Positions 17,274 to 25,229 of a DNA stretch of 64,000 nucleotides are shown here, piece after piece. The notes beneath the pieces are model-generated. The model ran no database searches. It was given only the letters and a program-made list of their open reading frames with translations, and was not told where the DNA came from. Origin of the DNA: Eubacterium sp. 1001713B170207_170306_E7 (GTDB taxonomy: Bacteria; Bacillota; Clostridia; Eubacteriales; Eubacteriaceae); NCBI RefSeq assembly GCF_015547515.1, contig NZ_JADMVE010000003.1, forward strand, positions 186,001 to 250,000. The letters are read 5' to 3'. The stretch's first letter is position 1; each line of letters starts with the position of its first letter. The position numbers and the translations under genes are program-made.

Positions 17274-18086
17274 TTATTTTAATTTGAGCACATCCAGATC
17301 ATCCGGAACATAAATTTTCCCTTTGAAATATTTTTTTCCTTCTGCCTTATAGCGCTTTTTCCGATCTGCCAGATTTTTTTCCTCGGTGTGCCAGAGAACC
17401 AGATTGGCAATTTTCATTTCTTCGGCCAGCTCGCAGGCCTCCCGGACCGTACTGTGGTGTTTCTCGTAGGGGGCGAAAATATCCCGTTCGCTGTAAAGAC
17501 AGAAGGCCTCGCTGAGCAGCCAGTCCGTATCCAGAACGTATTTTTGACAGAGAGGGTTGAAGGGCTCGTCACCAAGACAGGTCAGCTTTTGTCCGTTTTT
17601 CAGCATGGTGGTAAAGCCAAACTGTTTTAGCTTGGTGGAGTGGATATCAAAGAAGGTAACGTAATAATCAAGAATTTTTTCGGTCTGTCCGTCCTGGACA
17701 GGGACCAAAAGAATACGGCTGCCAAAAAGGGCCGTCAGCTTTTTCTGAAGGGTCAGATCACAGATGGTTACCACGGTTTTTATCAGTTCGTCGTGGCAGT
17801 AAATCTTGAGGGTGCCCGCGTATGTTTTTTCCAGCATCATCGTGGCAATTTGGCGGACCAGCCAGACCACCCCAAGCACATGGTCGGTATGGCCGTGGGT
17901 AATGAAAAGATGATGGATATGCGCGGGACTGACTGAGGCTTTTTTCATCTGGCCGAGAATGCCGTTTCCACCGCCGGCATCCACCATAAAATATTCCTTT
18001 CCGCTTTTAATGGCAAAGCAGGTGTTATAACATTCGGTCACCATGGCGTTTCCAGTACCGAGGACAATGAGTTTTTCTGTTTTCAT
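17274..18086 (-). CDS. MBL-fold metallohydrolase (RNase Z-like family)
   Basis: The protein has the metallo-beta-lactamase fold signature THGHTDH near residue 62 and the family start LIVLGTGNAMVTECYNTCFAI, which matches RNase Z-like hydrolases of unknown substrate. The later histidines (HSTKL region, KHHSTVREA, LWHTEEKN) fit the remaining metal ligands. I choose the start at 18086 (MKTEKLIVLG), which has AAGGAAG eight bases upstream; an extended upstream reading adds 20 residues without a binding site. At 270 residues it lacks the long flexible arm of true tRNase Z, so tRNA processing is unlikely. Substrate unknown. Confidence 0.8.
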   Translation of the reverse strand: MKTEKLIVLGTGNAMVTECYNTCFAIKSGKEYFMVDAGGGNGILGQMKKASVSPAHIHHLFITHGHTDHVLGVVWLVRQIATMMLEKTYAGTLKIYCHDELIKTVVTICDLTLQKKLTALFGSRILLVPVQDGQTEKILDYYVTFFDIHSTKLKQFGFTTMLKNGQKLTCLGDEPFNPLCQKYVLDTDWLLSEAFCLYSERDIFAPYEKHHSTVREACELAEEMKIANLVLWHTEEKNLADRKKRYKAEGKKYFKGKIYVPDDLDVLKLK

Positions 18087-18153
18087 GGGGTCACTTCCTT
18101 TTAAATATTCCTTAACCAGTTTAACATAGAAGCTTTTTTTCATCAATTAGGAC

Positions 18154-18180
18154 TTTACCTTACCCTAAACAAAAGGTAAA
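18154..18180. promoter_or_regulatory. Inverted repeat upstream of the aminopeptidase
   Basis: TTTACCTT (18154-18161) and AAGGTAAA (18173-18180) form an inverted repeat with an 11-base spacer in the divergent gap between the MBL hydrolase and aminopeptidase genes. It could be an operator; no regulator is assigned. Confidence 0.3.
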
Positions 18181-18216
18181 ATAAGGTCAGGCAAAACTTA
18201 TAAAGGAGGTTCATTT

Positions 18217-19659
18217 ATGAGCAAAGATAAAGAAAGTAAAGCAAAAGAACTCCAGAAATCCCTGACAAAGAAGTTTGAGCTTGCGTGGCACGCTCTGGAA
18301 CAAGAGGAAAAAACAGCGGTTGATGATTTTTGCGAAGGCTATAAAGAATATCTGACCGTTTCAAAAACCGAGCGCTTATGTGCGGCCTACACCGTGCTTT
18401 TAGCCGAAGAAAGGGGCTTTAAACCGCTTGAGTATTATCAGGCTAAGGGTAAGGTCGTACCCGGGGATAAGGTCTACGTTATTTTCAGAAAGAAAACCGT
18501 TCTGCTGTTCGTGATGGGCGAAGATGCCCTTGAAAACGGCATGTCGATTATCGGAGCGCATATTGATGCGCCAAGACTTGATTTAAAGCCGGCGCCATTG
18601 TATGAAGAGTCGGATATGGCATATTTTAAAACCCACTATTACGGGGGGATAAAAAAATACCAGTGGGTAACCATGCCGCTGGCCCTTCACGGCACTGTTG
18701 TCAAAAAAGATGGTGAGATCATCAATATTTCATTGGGCGAAAAGGATGAGGAGCCTGTCTTTTGTATCACCGATTTACTGCCCCATCTCTCACAGGAACA
18801 GAACCAGAAAAAAATGGCGGATGGGATTAAAGGCGAAGGCCTGAATCTGATTATCGGCAGTATTCCTTATGAGGATAAGGATATCGGCGATGCGGTAAAG
18901 CTCAATATTCTCAAGCAGCTCAATGACACCTACGGCATTATCGAGGAGGATTTTGCCAGCGCGGAGCTGGAGGTAGTACCAGCCGGCGCCGCGAGAGATG
19001 TAGGCTTCGACCGCAGCTTTATTGGAAGCTACGGCCAGGACGACCGCGTATGCGCGTTTACCGCCACGATGGCAATCTTAAGCCAGGATGAAAAGAACCC
19101 GCCTAAGCGTACCTTATGCACGATTCTGGCCGATAAGGAAGAGATCGGCAGCTATGGCAGTACTGGCATGCAGTCGAAATTCTTTGAAAATGAAATGGCA
19201 GAGCTCATCGACCTGACAGAAGATCATAAGCCGGAGCTGACCTTAAGGCGCTGCCTCAAAAATTCTGAATTTTTATCTGCGGATGTCACGGCGGCCTATG
19301 ACCCGAACTTTTCAGGAACGCACGACCTGTATAACGCGCCTTTTGCCGGAAAGGGCTTGGTGATCTCAAAATACGGCGGTTCCAGAGGAAAGGCCGGTTC
19401 CAACGATGCGCACGCTGAGTTTTTAGGAAAACTGCGGGAGTGCTTTAACGCGGCCGACGTTACCTGGCAGATGGGTGAGCTTGGCCGTGTGGATCTGGGC
19501 GGCGGTGGAACCATTGCTTACATGCTGGCAGAATACGGCATGGATGTAGTGGACTGCGGCCCGGCGCTGCTGAGCATGCACTCGCCCTTTGAGCTCTGTT
19601 CAAAAGCGGATGTTTATATGACCTATAAGGGCTATAAAGCGTTTTTTGACCATTGCTGA
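18217..19659 (+). CDS. M18 family zinc aminopeptidase
   Basis: This cytosolic di-zinc aminopeptidase trims N-terminal residues, often acidic or hydrophobic, from peptides. The 480-residue sequence carries the M18 metal and catalytic stretches in order: IGAHIDAPRLDLKP (His and Asp), DKEEIGSYGSTGM (catalytic Glu pair), SADVTAAYDPNF (Asp) and ALLSMHSPFELCSKAD (last His). The start has AAAGGAGG eight bases upstream. The bacterial form resembling yeast aminopeptidase I is the nearest group. It is a single-gene unit, closed by a hairpin, before the rnf operon. Confidence 0.93.
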   Translation: MSKDKESKAKELQKSLTKKFELAWHALEQEEKTAVDDFCEGYKEYLTVSKTERLCAAYTVLLAEERGFKPLEYYQAKGKVVPGDKVYVIFRKKTVLLFVMGEDALENGMSIIGAHIDAPRLDLKPAPLYEESDMAYFKTHYYGGIKKYQWVTMPLALHGTVVKKDGEIINISLGEKDEEPVFCITDLLPHLSQEQNQKKMADGIKGEGLNLIIGSIPYEDKDIGDAVKLNILKQLNDTYGIIEEDFASAELEVVPAGAARDVGFDRSFIGSYGQDDRVCAFTATMAILSQDEKNPPKRTLCTILADKEEIGSYGSTGMQSKFFENEMAELIDLTEDHKPELTLRRCLKNSEFLSADVTAAYDPNFSGTHDLYNAPFAGKGLVISKYGGSRGKAGSNDAHAEFLGKLRECFNAADVTWQMGELGRVDLGGGGTIAYMLAEYGMDVVDCGPALLSMHSPFELCSKADVYMTYKGYKAFFDHC

Positions 19660-19675
19660 GACCCCTGTAATTTTG

Positions 19676-19716
19676 AAAGTCAAGGTTTCCGCTGATAAGT
19701 GGAAATTTTGGCTTTT
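19676..19716 (+). terminator. Terminator after the aminopeptidase
   Basis: AAAGTCAA (19676-19683) pairs with TTGGCTTT with one G-T wobble, and an inner TTTCC/GGAAA extends the stem; a T-run follows. Confidence 0.7.
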
Positions 19717-19730
19717 ATTATTCCCTTAAA

Positions 19731-19798
19731 ACAAGAAATCTTTATTATATTTCTGATAAAATTTCTTCTTGTCTTTAGTATGGTAAAGATGGTAAAAT
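19731..19798 (+). promoter_or_regulatory. Putative rnf promoter with overlapping inverted repeat
   Basis: TTGTCT (19769-19774) and TAAAAT (19793-19798), 18 bases apart, precede rnfC by about 50 bases. The inverted repeat ACAAGAA (19731-19737) / TTCTTGT (19766-19772) overlaps the -35 box, so a regulator binding there could control the operon. No riboswitch-like fold was recognised in the leader. Confidence 0.4.
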
Positions 19799-19846
19799 AG
19801 ATTACATGTAACGTAAAGTTAAAAAAAGAAGCAAGAGGTGTGTGAA

Positions 19847-21187
19847 TTGGAATTAAAGGAAAAACAAAAAACGTTCCGGGGCGGAATCCATCCGCCTTAC
19901 AGGAAAAAGAGAACGGCATCCGTCTCGGTTAAGGTTGCAGCTGAACCTAAGGTTGTAACGATTCCAATGTCCCTTCACATCGGCGCGCCCTGTACGCCGG
20001 TGGTGAAAAAGGGAGATACGGTTTACCTCGGCCAGAAAGTTGGAGAAGCAAACGGTTTTGTTTCAGCTCCTGTGCACTCAAGCGTATCCGGTACGGTTAT
20101 CGCGGTTGAAGAGCGGGCGCATCCCAACGGAGAGATGATCATGTCTGTGGTCATCGAGTCCGACGGTAAAAACACGGTTGATCCCTCGATCAAGCCTTAC
20201 GGCAATTTCAGGAAATATGAGCCGAAGCAGATCATCGACATTATCCGTGATGCCGGAATTGTCGGCATGGGGGGAGCAACCTTCCCGACGCATGTTAAGC
20301 TGAGTATCCCGCCGGATAAAACGGTGGACAGCGTGGTTTTAAACGGCGCGGAATGTGAACCTTACCTGACTGCGGATCATCATCTGATGCTGGCCCGGCC
20401 AAAACGTATTATCCAGGGATTGAGAATTGCCATGCGGGCTGTCGGGGTTGACAAGGGCTATATCGGCGTGGAAAGCAATAAGCCAAACGCCATTGAGAAG
20501 CTAAGGAAAGCCATTACCGAAAAGGATAATATCGAGGTGGTGGTTTTAGAAACAAAATACCCTCAGGGAGCTGAAAAACAGCTGATAAAAGCGATTACAG
20601 GCCGTGAGGTGCCATCCGGCGGCTTGCCGGCTGATGCGGGCGTTGTCGTAATGAATGTGGGGACAGCCTGCCAGATTGCCATCACGTTTGAAACCGGTTT
20701 ACCCCTGCACAAGCGTCTGCTCACCTGCACCGGCAACGCGGTAAAAAATGCCCGGACAATGGAAGTCAAGGTAGGGACACCCTATCAGGAGGTCATTGAC
20801 CAGTGCGGCGGATTTGCAAAAAAACCGTATAAGGTCATTTCCGGCGGTCCGATGATGGGGGTTACCCTCTTCAGCACGGATGTCCCGGTGATGAAAGGGA
20901 CATCGGGAATTTTGTGCCTGACAAAGGGCGCGGCCTATATCCCTGAGCCTTCGAACTGTATCCGTTGTGGAAAATGCGCGGAAGCATGCCCGATTCATCT
21001 GCAGCCCCTTTACCTGGCCGCCTACTCAGAAAAGGAACGCTGGGAAAAGTGTGAGGAATACCATGCTCTCGACTGTATCGAGTGCGGCAGCTGCTCATTT
21101 ATCTGTCCCGCCAAGCGGACACTGGTTGCGTCCATCCGTGTGGCCAAGCGTCAGATCGCGGCATTAAAACAGAAAGAAAAGAAATAG
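19847..21187 (+). CDS. rnfC: Rnf complex subunit RnfC
   Basis: RnfC is the peripheral NADH-interacting subunit of the ferredoxin:NAD+ oxidoreductase that pumps Na+ or H+. I place the start at TTG 19847 (MELKEKQKTFRGGIHPP), with AGAGGTG nine bases before it; a GTG at 19838 overlaps that binding site. The protein shows the N-terminal barrel-sandwich domain, a nucleotide/FMN-binding Rossmann region (GGATFPTHVKL), a SLBB-like region, and two [4Fe-4S] motifs near the C terminus, CIRCGKCAEACP and CIECGSCSFICP. It is the first gene of the six-gene rnf operon. Confidence 0.95.
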   Translation: MELKEKQKTFRGGIHPPYRKKRTASVSVKVAAEPKVVTIPMSLHIGAPCTPVVKKGDTVYLGQKVGEANGFVSAPVHSSVSGTVIAVEERAHPNGEMIMSVVIESDGKNTVDPSIKPYGNFRKYEPKQIIDIIRDAGIVGMGGATFPTHVKLSIPPDKTVDSVVLNGAECEPYLTADHHLMLARPKRIIQGLRIAMRAVGVDKGYIGVESNKPNAIEKLRKAITEKDNIEVVVLETKYPQGAEKQLIKAITGREVPSGGLPADAGVVVMNVGTACQIAITFETGLPLHKRLLTCTGNAVKNARTMEVKVGTPYQEVIDQCGGFAKKPYKVISGGPMMGVTLFSTDVPVMKGTSGILCLTKGAAYIPEPSNCIRCGKCAEACPIHLQPLYLAAYSEKERWEKCEEYHALDCIECGSCSFICPAKRTLVASIRVAKRQIAALKQKEKK

Positions 21188-21199
21188 GAGGAGCATCAA

Positions 21200-22180
21200 T
21201 TGAGTAAATTAGATTTAACACTGACTGTATCCTCATCACCACATATTCGCGCAAAGCACAATACCTCCAGTATTATGCAGAGTGTTATCGTTGCGCTTTT
21301 ACCGGCCCTCGCAGTTGCCGGATATGTATTTGGCATGAGAACCTTCCTGATCGTGGCAATCTGCGTTGCCAGCTGTGTCGTGACGGAAGCGGTTATCCAA
21401 AAGCTGATGAAAAAGCCCATTACGGTCAGTGACTGGAGCGCTGTTGTTACAGGCCTGCTGTTGGCCTTTAACCTGCCCATTACAGCACCGTGGTGGATGT
21501 GTATTGTCGGTTCCGTTTTTGCCATTGCCCTGGTTAAGCAGTGCTTTGGGGGCCTCGGCCATAACTTTATGAACCCGGCTTTGGCGGCCAGAGCTTTTCT
21601 GGTGGCGTCATGGCCAACTCATATGACAGGCACGGCCTATATCCCGACAGCGGATACCTTTACCACGGCGACCCCGCTGGGAATTTTAAAAGAAGGTATG
21701 GACTTAACCACACTGCCCAGTAATCTTGATATGTTTCTGGGAATCAACGGTGTTTATGGCTCCATTGGGGAGATTTCCGCGTTGGCGCTGCTGATCGGTG
21801 GCATTTACCTCATTGTCCGTGGGGTTATCAGCTGGCGTATTCCGGCGGTTTATCTCGCGACTGTGGCCATTTTATCCCTTGTGTTCGGACAGGACCCCAT
21901 CTTCCAGCTTTGCTCTGGTGGTTTAATGCTGGGTGCTTTCTTCATGGCGACCGATTATGTCTCATCACCGAGCACGGCGGTCGGACAGATCATTTTTGCC
22001 TTTGGCTGTGGCCTGATAACCATGATTATACGAATGTTCGGCGGTTATCCGGAAGGGGTATCCTACTCCATTCTGCTGATGAACGTCGCAGCCCCGCTCA
22101 TTGAACGGTTTACGCGTCCGCGTATTTACGGCGCGCCGAAAAAGGAAAAAAAGAGTAAAGAGGTGGAAGTGAATGGCTAA
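21200..22180 (+). CDS. rnfD: Rnf complex subunit RnfD
   Basis: RnfD is an integral membrane subunit carrying a covalently attached FMN. The 326 residues are mostly hydrophobic, with a DYVSSPST stretch near 250-257 that matches the family's threonine flavinylation site, and conserved LGHNFMNPALAARAFL in the middle. The ATG has AGGAGG upstream and begins 12 bases after rnfC; the 3' end overlaps rnfG by 8 bases, which implies coupled translation. The C-terminal tail is rich in lysine and lies on the cytoplasmic side by the positive-inside rule. Confidence 0.95.
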   Translation: MSKLDLTLTVSSSPHIRAKHNTSSIMQSVIVALLPALAVAGYVFGMRTFLIVAICVASCVVTEAVIQKLMKKPITVSDWSAVVTGLLLAFNLPITAPWWMCIVGSVFAIALVKQCFGGLGHNFMNPALAARAFLVASWPTHMTGTAYIPTADTFTTATPLGILKEGMDLTTLPSNLDMFLGINGVYGSIGEISALALLIGGIYLIVRGVISWRIPAVYLATVAILSLVFGQDPIFQLCSGGLMLGAFFMATDYVSSPSTAVGQIIFAFGCGLITMIIRMFGGYPEGVSYSILLMNVAAPLIERFTRPRIYGAPKKEKKSKEVEVNG

Positions 22181-22802
22181 TAAAGAAAAAATGTCCATTG
22201 ACTGGAAAAATGTCATCAAGCTGGCTGTTATTCTCTTTGTCATCACGGCGATTGCGTCTCTCTGCCTCGCGTTGACGAATTACGTCACCTCCGACGTCAT
22301 TGACCAGCGTAACGAGCAGGCCAATACAGAAGCCCGTCAGGCTGTCTTGCCCGACGCCGATAAATTTGAAGCCGTCGAAAATATCGAGGTCATCGCAGCG
22401 TCGGCAGCGCCCAATGAGGCCGACATTATTAAGGAAGCTTACATTGGCTATAAAGGCAGCGAGCTGGCTGGCTATACCATCAAGACTGCCCCGAGCGGTT
22501 ATGGCGGAGCGGTTGAGGTGCTGACTGGTATTGATAAAGATGGTAAAATCACGGGTATTACCATTTTAAGCCAGAGTGAAACGCCGGGTCTGGGTGCAAA
22601 GTCTACCGAGCCGGCCTTCCAGGAGCAGTTTAAGGGAAAAAATGCCAAAAAGGAAATTGCGGTCATTAAATCCGGAGAAGCTTCGGATAATCAGATAACC
22701 GCCATTACAGGCGCTACAATCACTTCAAAGGCGGTTACAACAGGCGTCAACGCATCTGAAAAAGTATATGAAGCGCTTGCGAGGGAAGGAGGCGCACAAT
22801 AA
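22173..22802 (+). CDS. rnfG: Rnf complex subunit RnfG
   Basis: RnfG is a membrane-anchored subunit whose FMN_bind domain lies outside the cytoplasmic membrane and holds a covalent FMN. The 209 residues have one N-terminal transmembrane helix (about 13-38) followed by the FMN-binding domain with the site TAITGATITSKAV near 177, where the threonine is the expected attachment residue. The stop codon overlaps the rnfE start (TAATG). An ApbE-type flavin transferase is needed for loading; none is in this window. Confidence 0.95.
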   Translation: MANKEKMSIDWKNVIKLAVILFVITAIASLCLALTNYVTSDVIDQRNEQANTEARQAVLPDADKFEAVENIEVIAASAAPNEADIIKEAYIGYKGSELAGYTIKTAPSGYGGAVEVLTGIDKDGKITGITILSQSETPGLGAKSTEPAFQEQFKGKNAKKEIAVIKSGEASDNQITAITGATITSKAVTTGVNASEKVYEALAREGGAQ

Positions 22803-23428
22803 TGGGTAATTTAAAACACTTTACAAACGGGCTGATCAAGGAAAACCCAACCTTCCGTCTGCTGCTGGGGATGTGTCCGACACTTGCGGTTACCACCTCA
22901 GCGATTAACGGTCTGGGCATGGGACTCGCGACCACCGTTGTTTTAATTGGTTCAAATGTAGTTATTTCAGCCTTAAGGAAAATCATACCGGATAAAATCC
23001 GTATTCCGGCTTTTGTCGTCATCATCGCGTCCTTTGTAACGATTGTCGGGATGCTGATGAAAGCCTACGTTCCAGCCCTGGACGCAGCGCTGGGGATCTA
23101 TATTCCCCTGATCGTTGTTAACTGTATTATTCTCGGGCGTGCAGAAGCTTTTGCGTTTTCCAATCCGGTTCTGTCGTCCTTTGCAGACGGCGCAGGGATG
23201 GGCCTGGGCTTCACCCTGTCTCTGACAGTGCTGGGATCAATCCGTGAGATTATCGGCGCAGGCGCGATTTTTGGCCTGAGCATTTTTGGCTCCGGTTATG
23301 AACCGGTTCTCATATTTATCCTGCCGCCAGGGGCATTCCTGACCCTGGGGGTCGGCATTGCGGCCATCAATAAAATTACGGAAAAAATAGAAGCGAAAAA
23401 ATCAAATAAGGAGGATAGCCTGTCATGA
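22802..23428 (+). CDS. rnfE: Rnf complex subunit RnfE
   Basis: RnfE and RnfA are homologous six-helix membrane proteins that together hold an iron-sulfur centre inside the membrane. This 208-residue protein has the family stretches [21 protein letters not shown] and [13 protein letters not shown], where the cysteines in GMCPTLA and VNCIILG fit the pseudo-symmetric metal site. It overlaps its neighbours on both sides (1 base with rnfG, 4 bases with rnfA). The ATG has AGGAGG upstream. Confidence 0.95.
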   Translation: MGNLKHFTNGLIKENPTFRLLLGMCPTLAVTTSAINGLGMGLATTVVLIGSNVVISALRKIIPDKIRIPAFVVIIASFVTIVGMLMKAYVPALDAALGIYIPLIVVNCIILGRAEAFAFSNPVLSSFADGAGMGLGFTLSLTVLGSIREIIGAGAIFGLSIFGSGYEPVLIFILPPGAFLTLGVGIAAINKITEKIEAKKSNKEDSLS

Positions 23429-24000
23429 CCAATATACTCCTGATTTTAGTCAGCGGCATTTTTGTCCAGAACTTTATTTTGTCAAAATTCCTCGGCATCT
23501 GCCCCTTCCTTGGCGTTTCAAAGCAGATTGAAACAGCGGTAGGTATGGGGATTGCCGTTACCTTTGTAATGGCCATGGCTTCTGCCATCACCTATGTGGT
23601 GCAGTACGCCATTCTGGACCCGCTGGGTCTGGGCTATCTGCAGACCATTGCCTTTATTCTGGTTATTGCGGCGCTGGTACAGCTGGTGGAAATGATTATT
23701 CAAAAGACCAGCCCGTCCCTCTATCAGGCGCTGGGAGTCTACCTGCCGCTGATCACCACCAACTGTGCAGTTTTGGGGGTTGCGCTGTTAAATATCCAGT
23801 ATGGCTACAATTTTATCGAAACAGTATTCAACGGGATCGCCGGAGCCCTTGGTTTTACCCTGGCGATCGTGCTGTTTGCTGGTATCCGGGAACGTCTGGA
23901 GCTGTCCGATATTCCCAAGCCCTTTGAGGGATTCCCGATTGCGCTTGTTACAGCAGGCCTGATGGCCATCGCGTTCCTGGGATTCTCCGGAATGCTGTAA
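23425..24000 (+). CDS. rnfA: Rnf complex subunit RnfA
   Basis: RnfA is the second six-helix membrane subunit, with inverted topology relative to RnfE. The 191 residues include [18 protein letters not shown] near the N terminus and [16 protein letters not shown] in the middle, giving the same two-cysteine pattern as RnfE. The start overlaps rnfE in an ATGA arrangement and has AAGGAGG upstream. rnfB follows with its binding site immediately after the stop codon. Confidence 0.95.
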   Translation: MTNILLILVSGIFVQNFILSKFLGICPFLGVSKQIETAVGMGIAVTFVMAMASAITYVVQYAILDPLGLGYLQTIAFILVIAALVQLVEMIIQKTSPSLYQALGVYLPLITTNCAVLGVALLNIQYGYNFIETVFNGIAGALGFTLAIVLFAGIRERLELSDIPKPFEGFPIALVTAGLMAIAFLGFSGML

Positions 24001-24013
24001 GGAGGTGCCGGAA

Positions 24014-25066
24014 ATGATAATGGAATTACTGATTCCCGTAGGTATTTTAGGTGCCATGGGTTTAATTTTCGGAGCAGGTCTCGCCATCGCTTCAAAGGTA
24101 TTTGAGGTTAAGACGGACGAGCGTGTTCCTTTGGTAAGAGATGCCCTCCCGGGGGCAAATTGCGGCGGCTGCGGATTTCCGGGCTGCGATGCCCTTGCGG
24201 CGGCCATTGTCAATGGCGAGGCAGCAGTAAATGCCTGTCCAGTAGGCGGCGCGGCCACAGCCCTGGCCATTGGCGAAATTATGGGAGAAAGCGTTGGAAA
24301 CAGCGAACCAAAAGTGGCCTGCATTCACTGTAACGGCGACTGTACCCATTCGCCGAACCGCGCGGATTATTATGGCATTCAGGACTGCCGTCAGGCCATG
24401 ATTGCAAGCGGCGGCGTAAAAACATGCCGTCATGGCTGCATGGGCCTTGGCACCTGCGTTAATGCCTGTATGTTTGGAGCGCTCTCCATTGGCGATAACG
24501 GTCTGCCGGAAGTGGACGTTGATAAATGTACGGCCTGCGGTAAATGCCGGGATGCCTGTCCAAAGGGGATTATTGACCTGATTCCGTCAGACCAGCTGGT
24601 GCATGTGGACTGCCGGAATACCGATAAGGGCAAGCTGGTGCGTGCGGTCTGCGATATTGGCTGTATCGCCTGTAAAGCCTGCGTGAAGGTTTGTCCGGAG
24701 GAAGCGATTACGGTTGAAAACAATCTGGCCTCCATCAATTATGACAAATGCACCCAATGCCAGGCCTGCTTTGAAAAATGCCCGACTGGCGCCATCACAC
24801 TGGAACAACGTATTGTCATCGGCGATGAAACCACGGTCATTGAGCTGGAACCGGAAAAAGATCTGGATGAAGAAATGGAAGCCATCATGCGGGTCGATGC
24901 CGAACCAGAAGAAGTCCTGGAAGAGGAAGTGGAGGTCAGCGAAGAGATTGAGGTTTTAGAAGCGAAGGAAAGCTTGGAAGAACCCGAAAAAACAGCTGAG
25001 CCGGCAGAAGAACAGCCGGAAGATGAAAAAGATAAGGTCGAGTTCAAAATCAGCGATCTGAAATAG
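24014..25066 (+). CDS. rnfB: Rnf complex subunit RnfB, multi-cluster ferredoxin
   Basis: RnfB accepts electrons from reduced ferredoxin and passes them into the membrane part of the complex. The start is ATG 24014 with GGAGGTG eight bases upstream. An N-terminal membrane helix is followed by the CGGCGFPGC cluster motif near residue 48 and then cysteine groups CRHGCMGLGTCVNAC, CTACGKCRDACP, CIACKACVKVCP and CTQCQACFEKCP, so several [4Fe-4S] clusters are expected. The last 70 or so residues form a Glu-rich tail with no cysteines, present in acetogen RnfB but not in short proteobacterial forms. The operon lacks extra genes, so this is the standard acetogen Rnf. Confidence 0.95.
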   Translation: MIMELLIPVGILGAMGLIFGAGLAIASKVFEVKTDERVPLVRDALPGANCGGCGFPGCDALAAAIVNGEAAVNACPVGGAATALAIGEIMGESVGNSEPKVACIHCNGDCTHSPNRADYYGIQDCRQAMIASGGVKTCRHGCMGLGTCVNACMFGALSIGDNGLPEVDVDKCTACGKCRDACPKGIIDLIPSDQLVHVDCRNTDKGKLVRAVCDIGCIACKACVKVCPEEAITVENNLASINYDKCTQCQACFEKCPTGAITLEQRIVIGDETTVIELEPEKDLDEEMEAIMRVDAEPEEVLEEEVEVSEEIEVLEAKESLEEPEKTAEPAEEQPEDEKDKVEFKISDLK

Positions 25067-25070
25067 GCTT

Positions 25071-25106
25071 AAGGAGTGCCGCCAAGGCTGCGGCGCTCCT
25101 TTTTTG
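25071..25106 (+). terminator. Terminator of the rnf operon
   Basis: AAGGAGTGCCGC (25071-25082) pairs with GCGGCGCTCCTT (25090-25101) with one wobble, followed by T6. Confidence 0.92.
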
Positions 25107-25119
25107 AATTAGCGATAAT

Positions 25120-25229
25120 TTCCAGCAGAAAGAGCTGGAAAAAGCAGAGGGTTTAGGCTATAATAGAAATTCATGGGCCAAAACGCCATATTTTTTTTAA
25201 ACCAGAGGAGTATAAAGACCAAAGAATGA
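25120..25229 (+). promoter_or_regulatory. ABC-F promoter and leader with inverted repeat and possible upstream peptide
   Basis: TATAAT (25159-25164) with TGGAAA 17 bases upstream forms the promoter. The inverted repeat TTCCAGC (25120-25126) / GCTGGAA (25134-25140) overlaps the -35 box. Near the predicted transcript start, ATG 25173 opens an 18-codon frame ending in TGA at 25227-25229, overlapping the ABC-F ATG as ATGA. A short stem ATGG/CCAT within this leader is followed by T8. The nearest good binding site (GAGGAG, 25205-25210) is 15 bases from the ABC-F start. Confidence 0.45.

Noticed and set aside
19799-19846. Riboswitch or T-box in the rnf leader
   Set aside because: The leader after the putative start is too short and shows no conserved riboswitch core that I could recognise.
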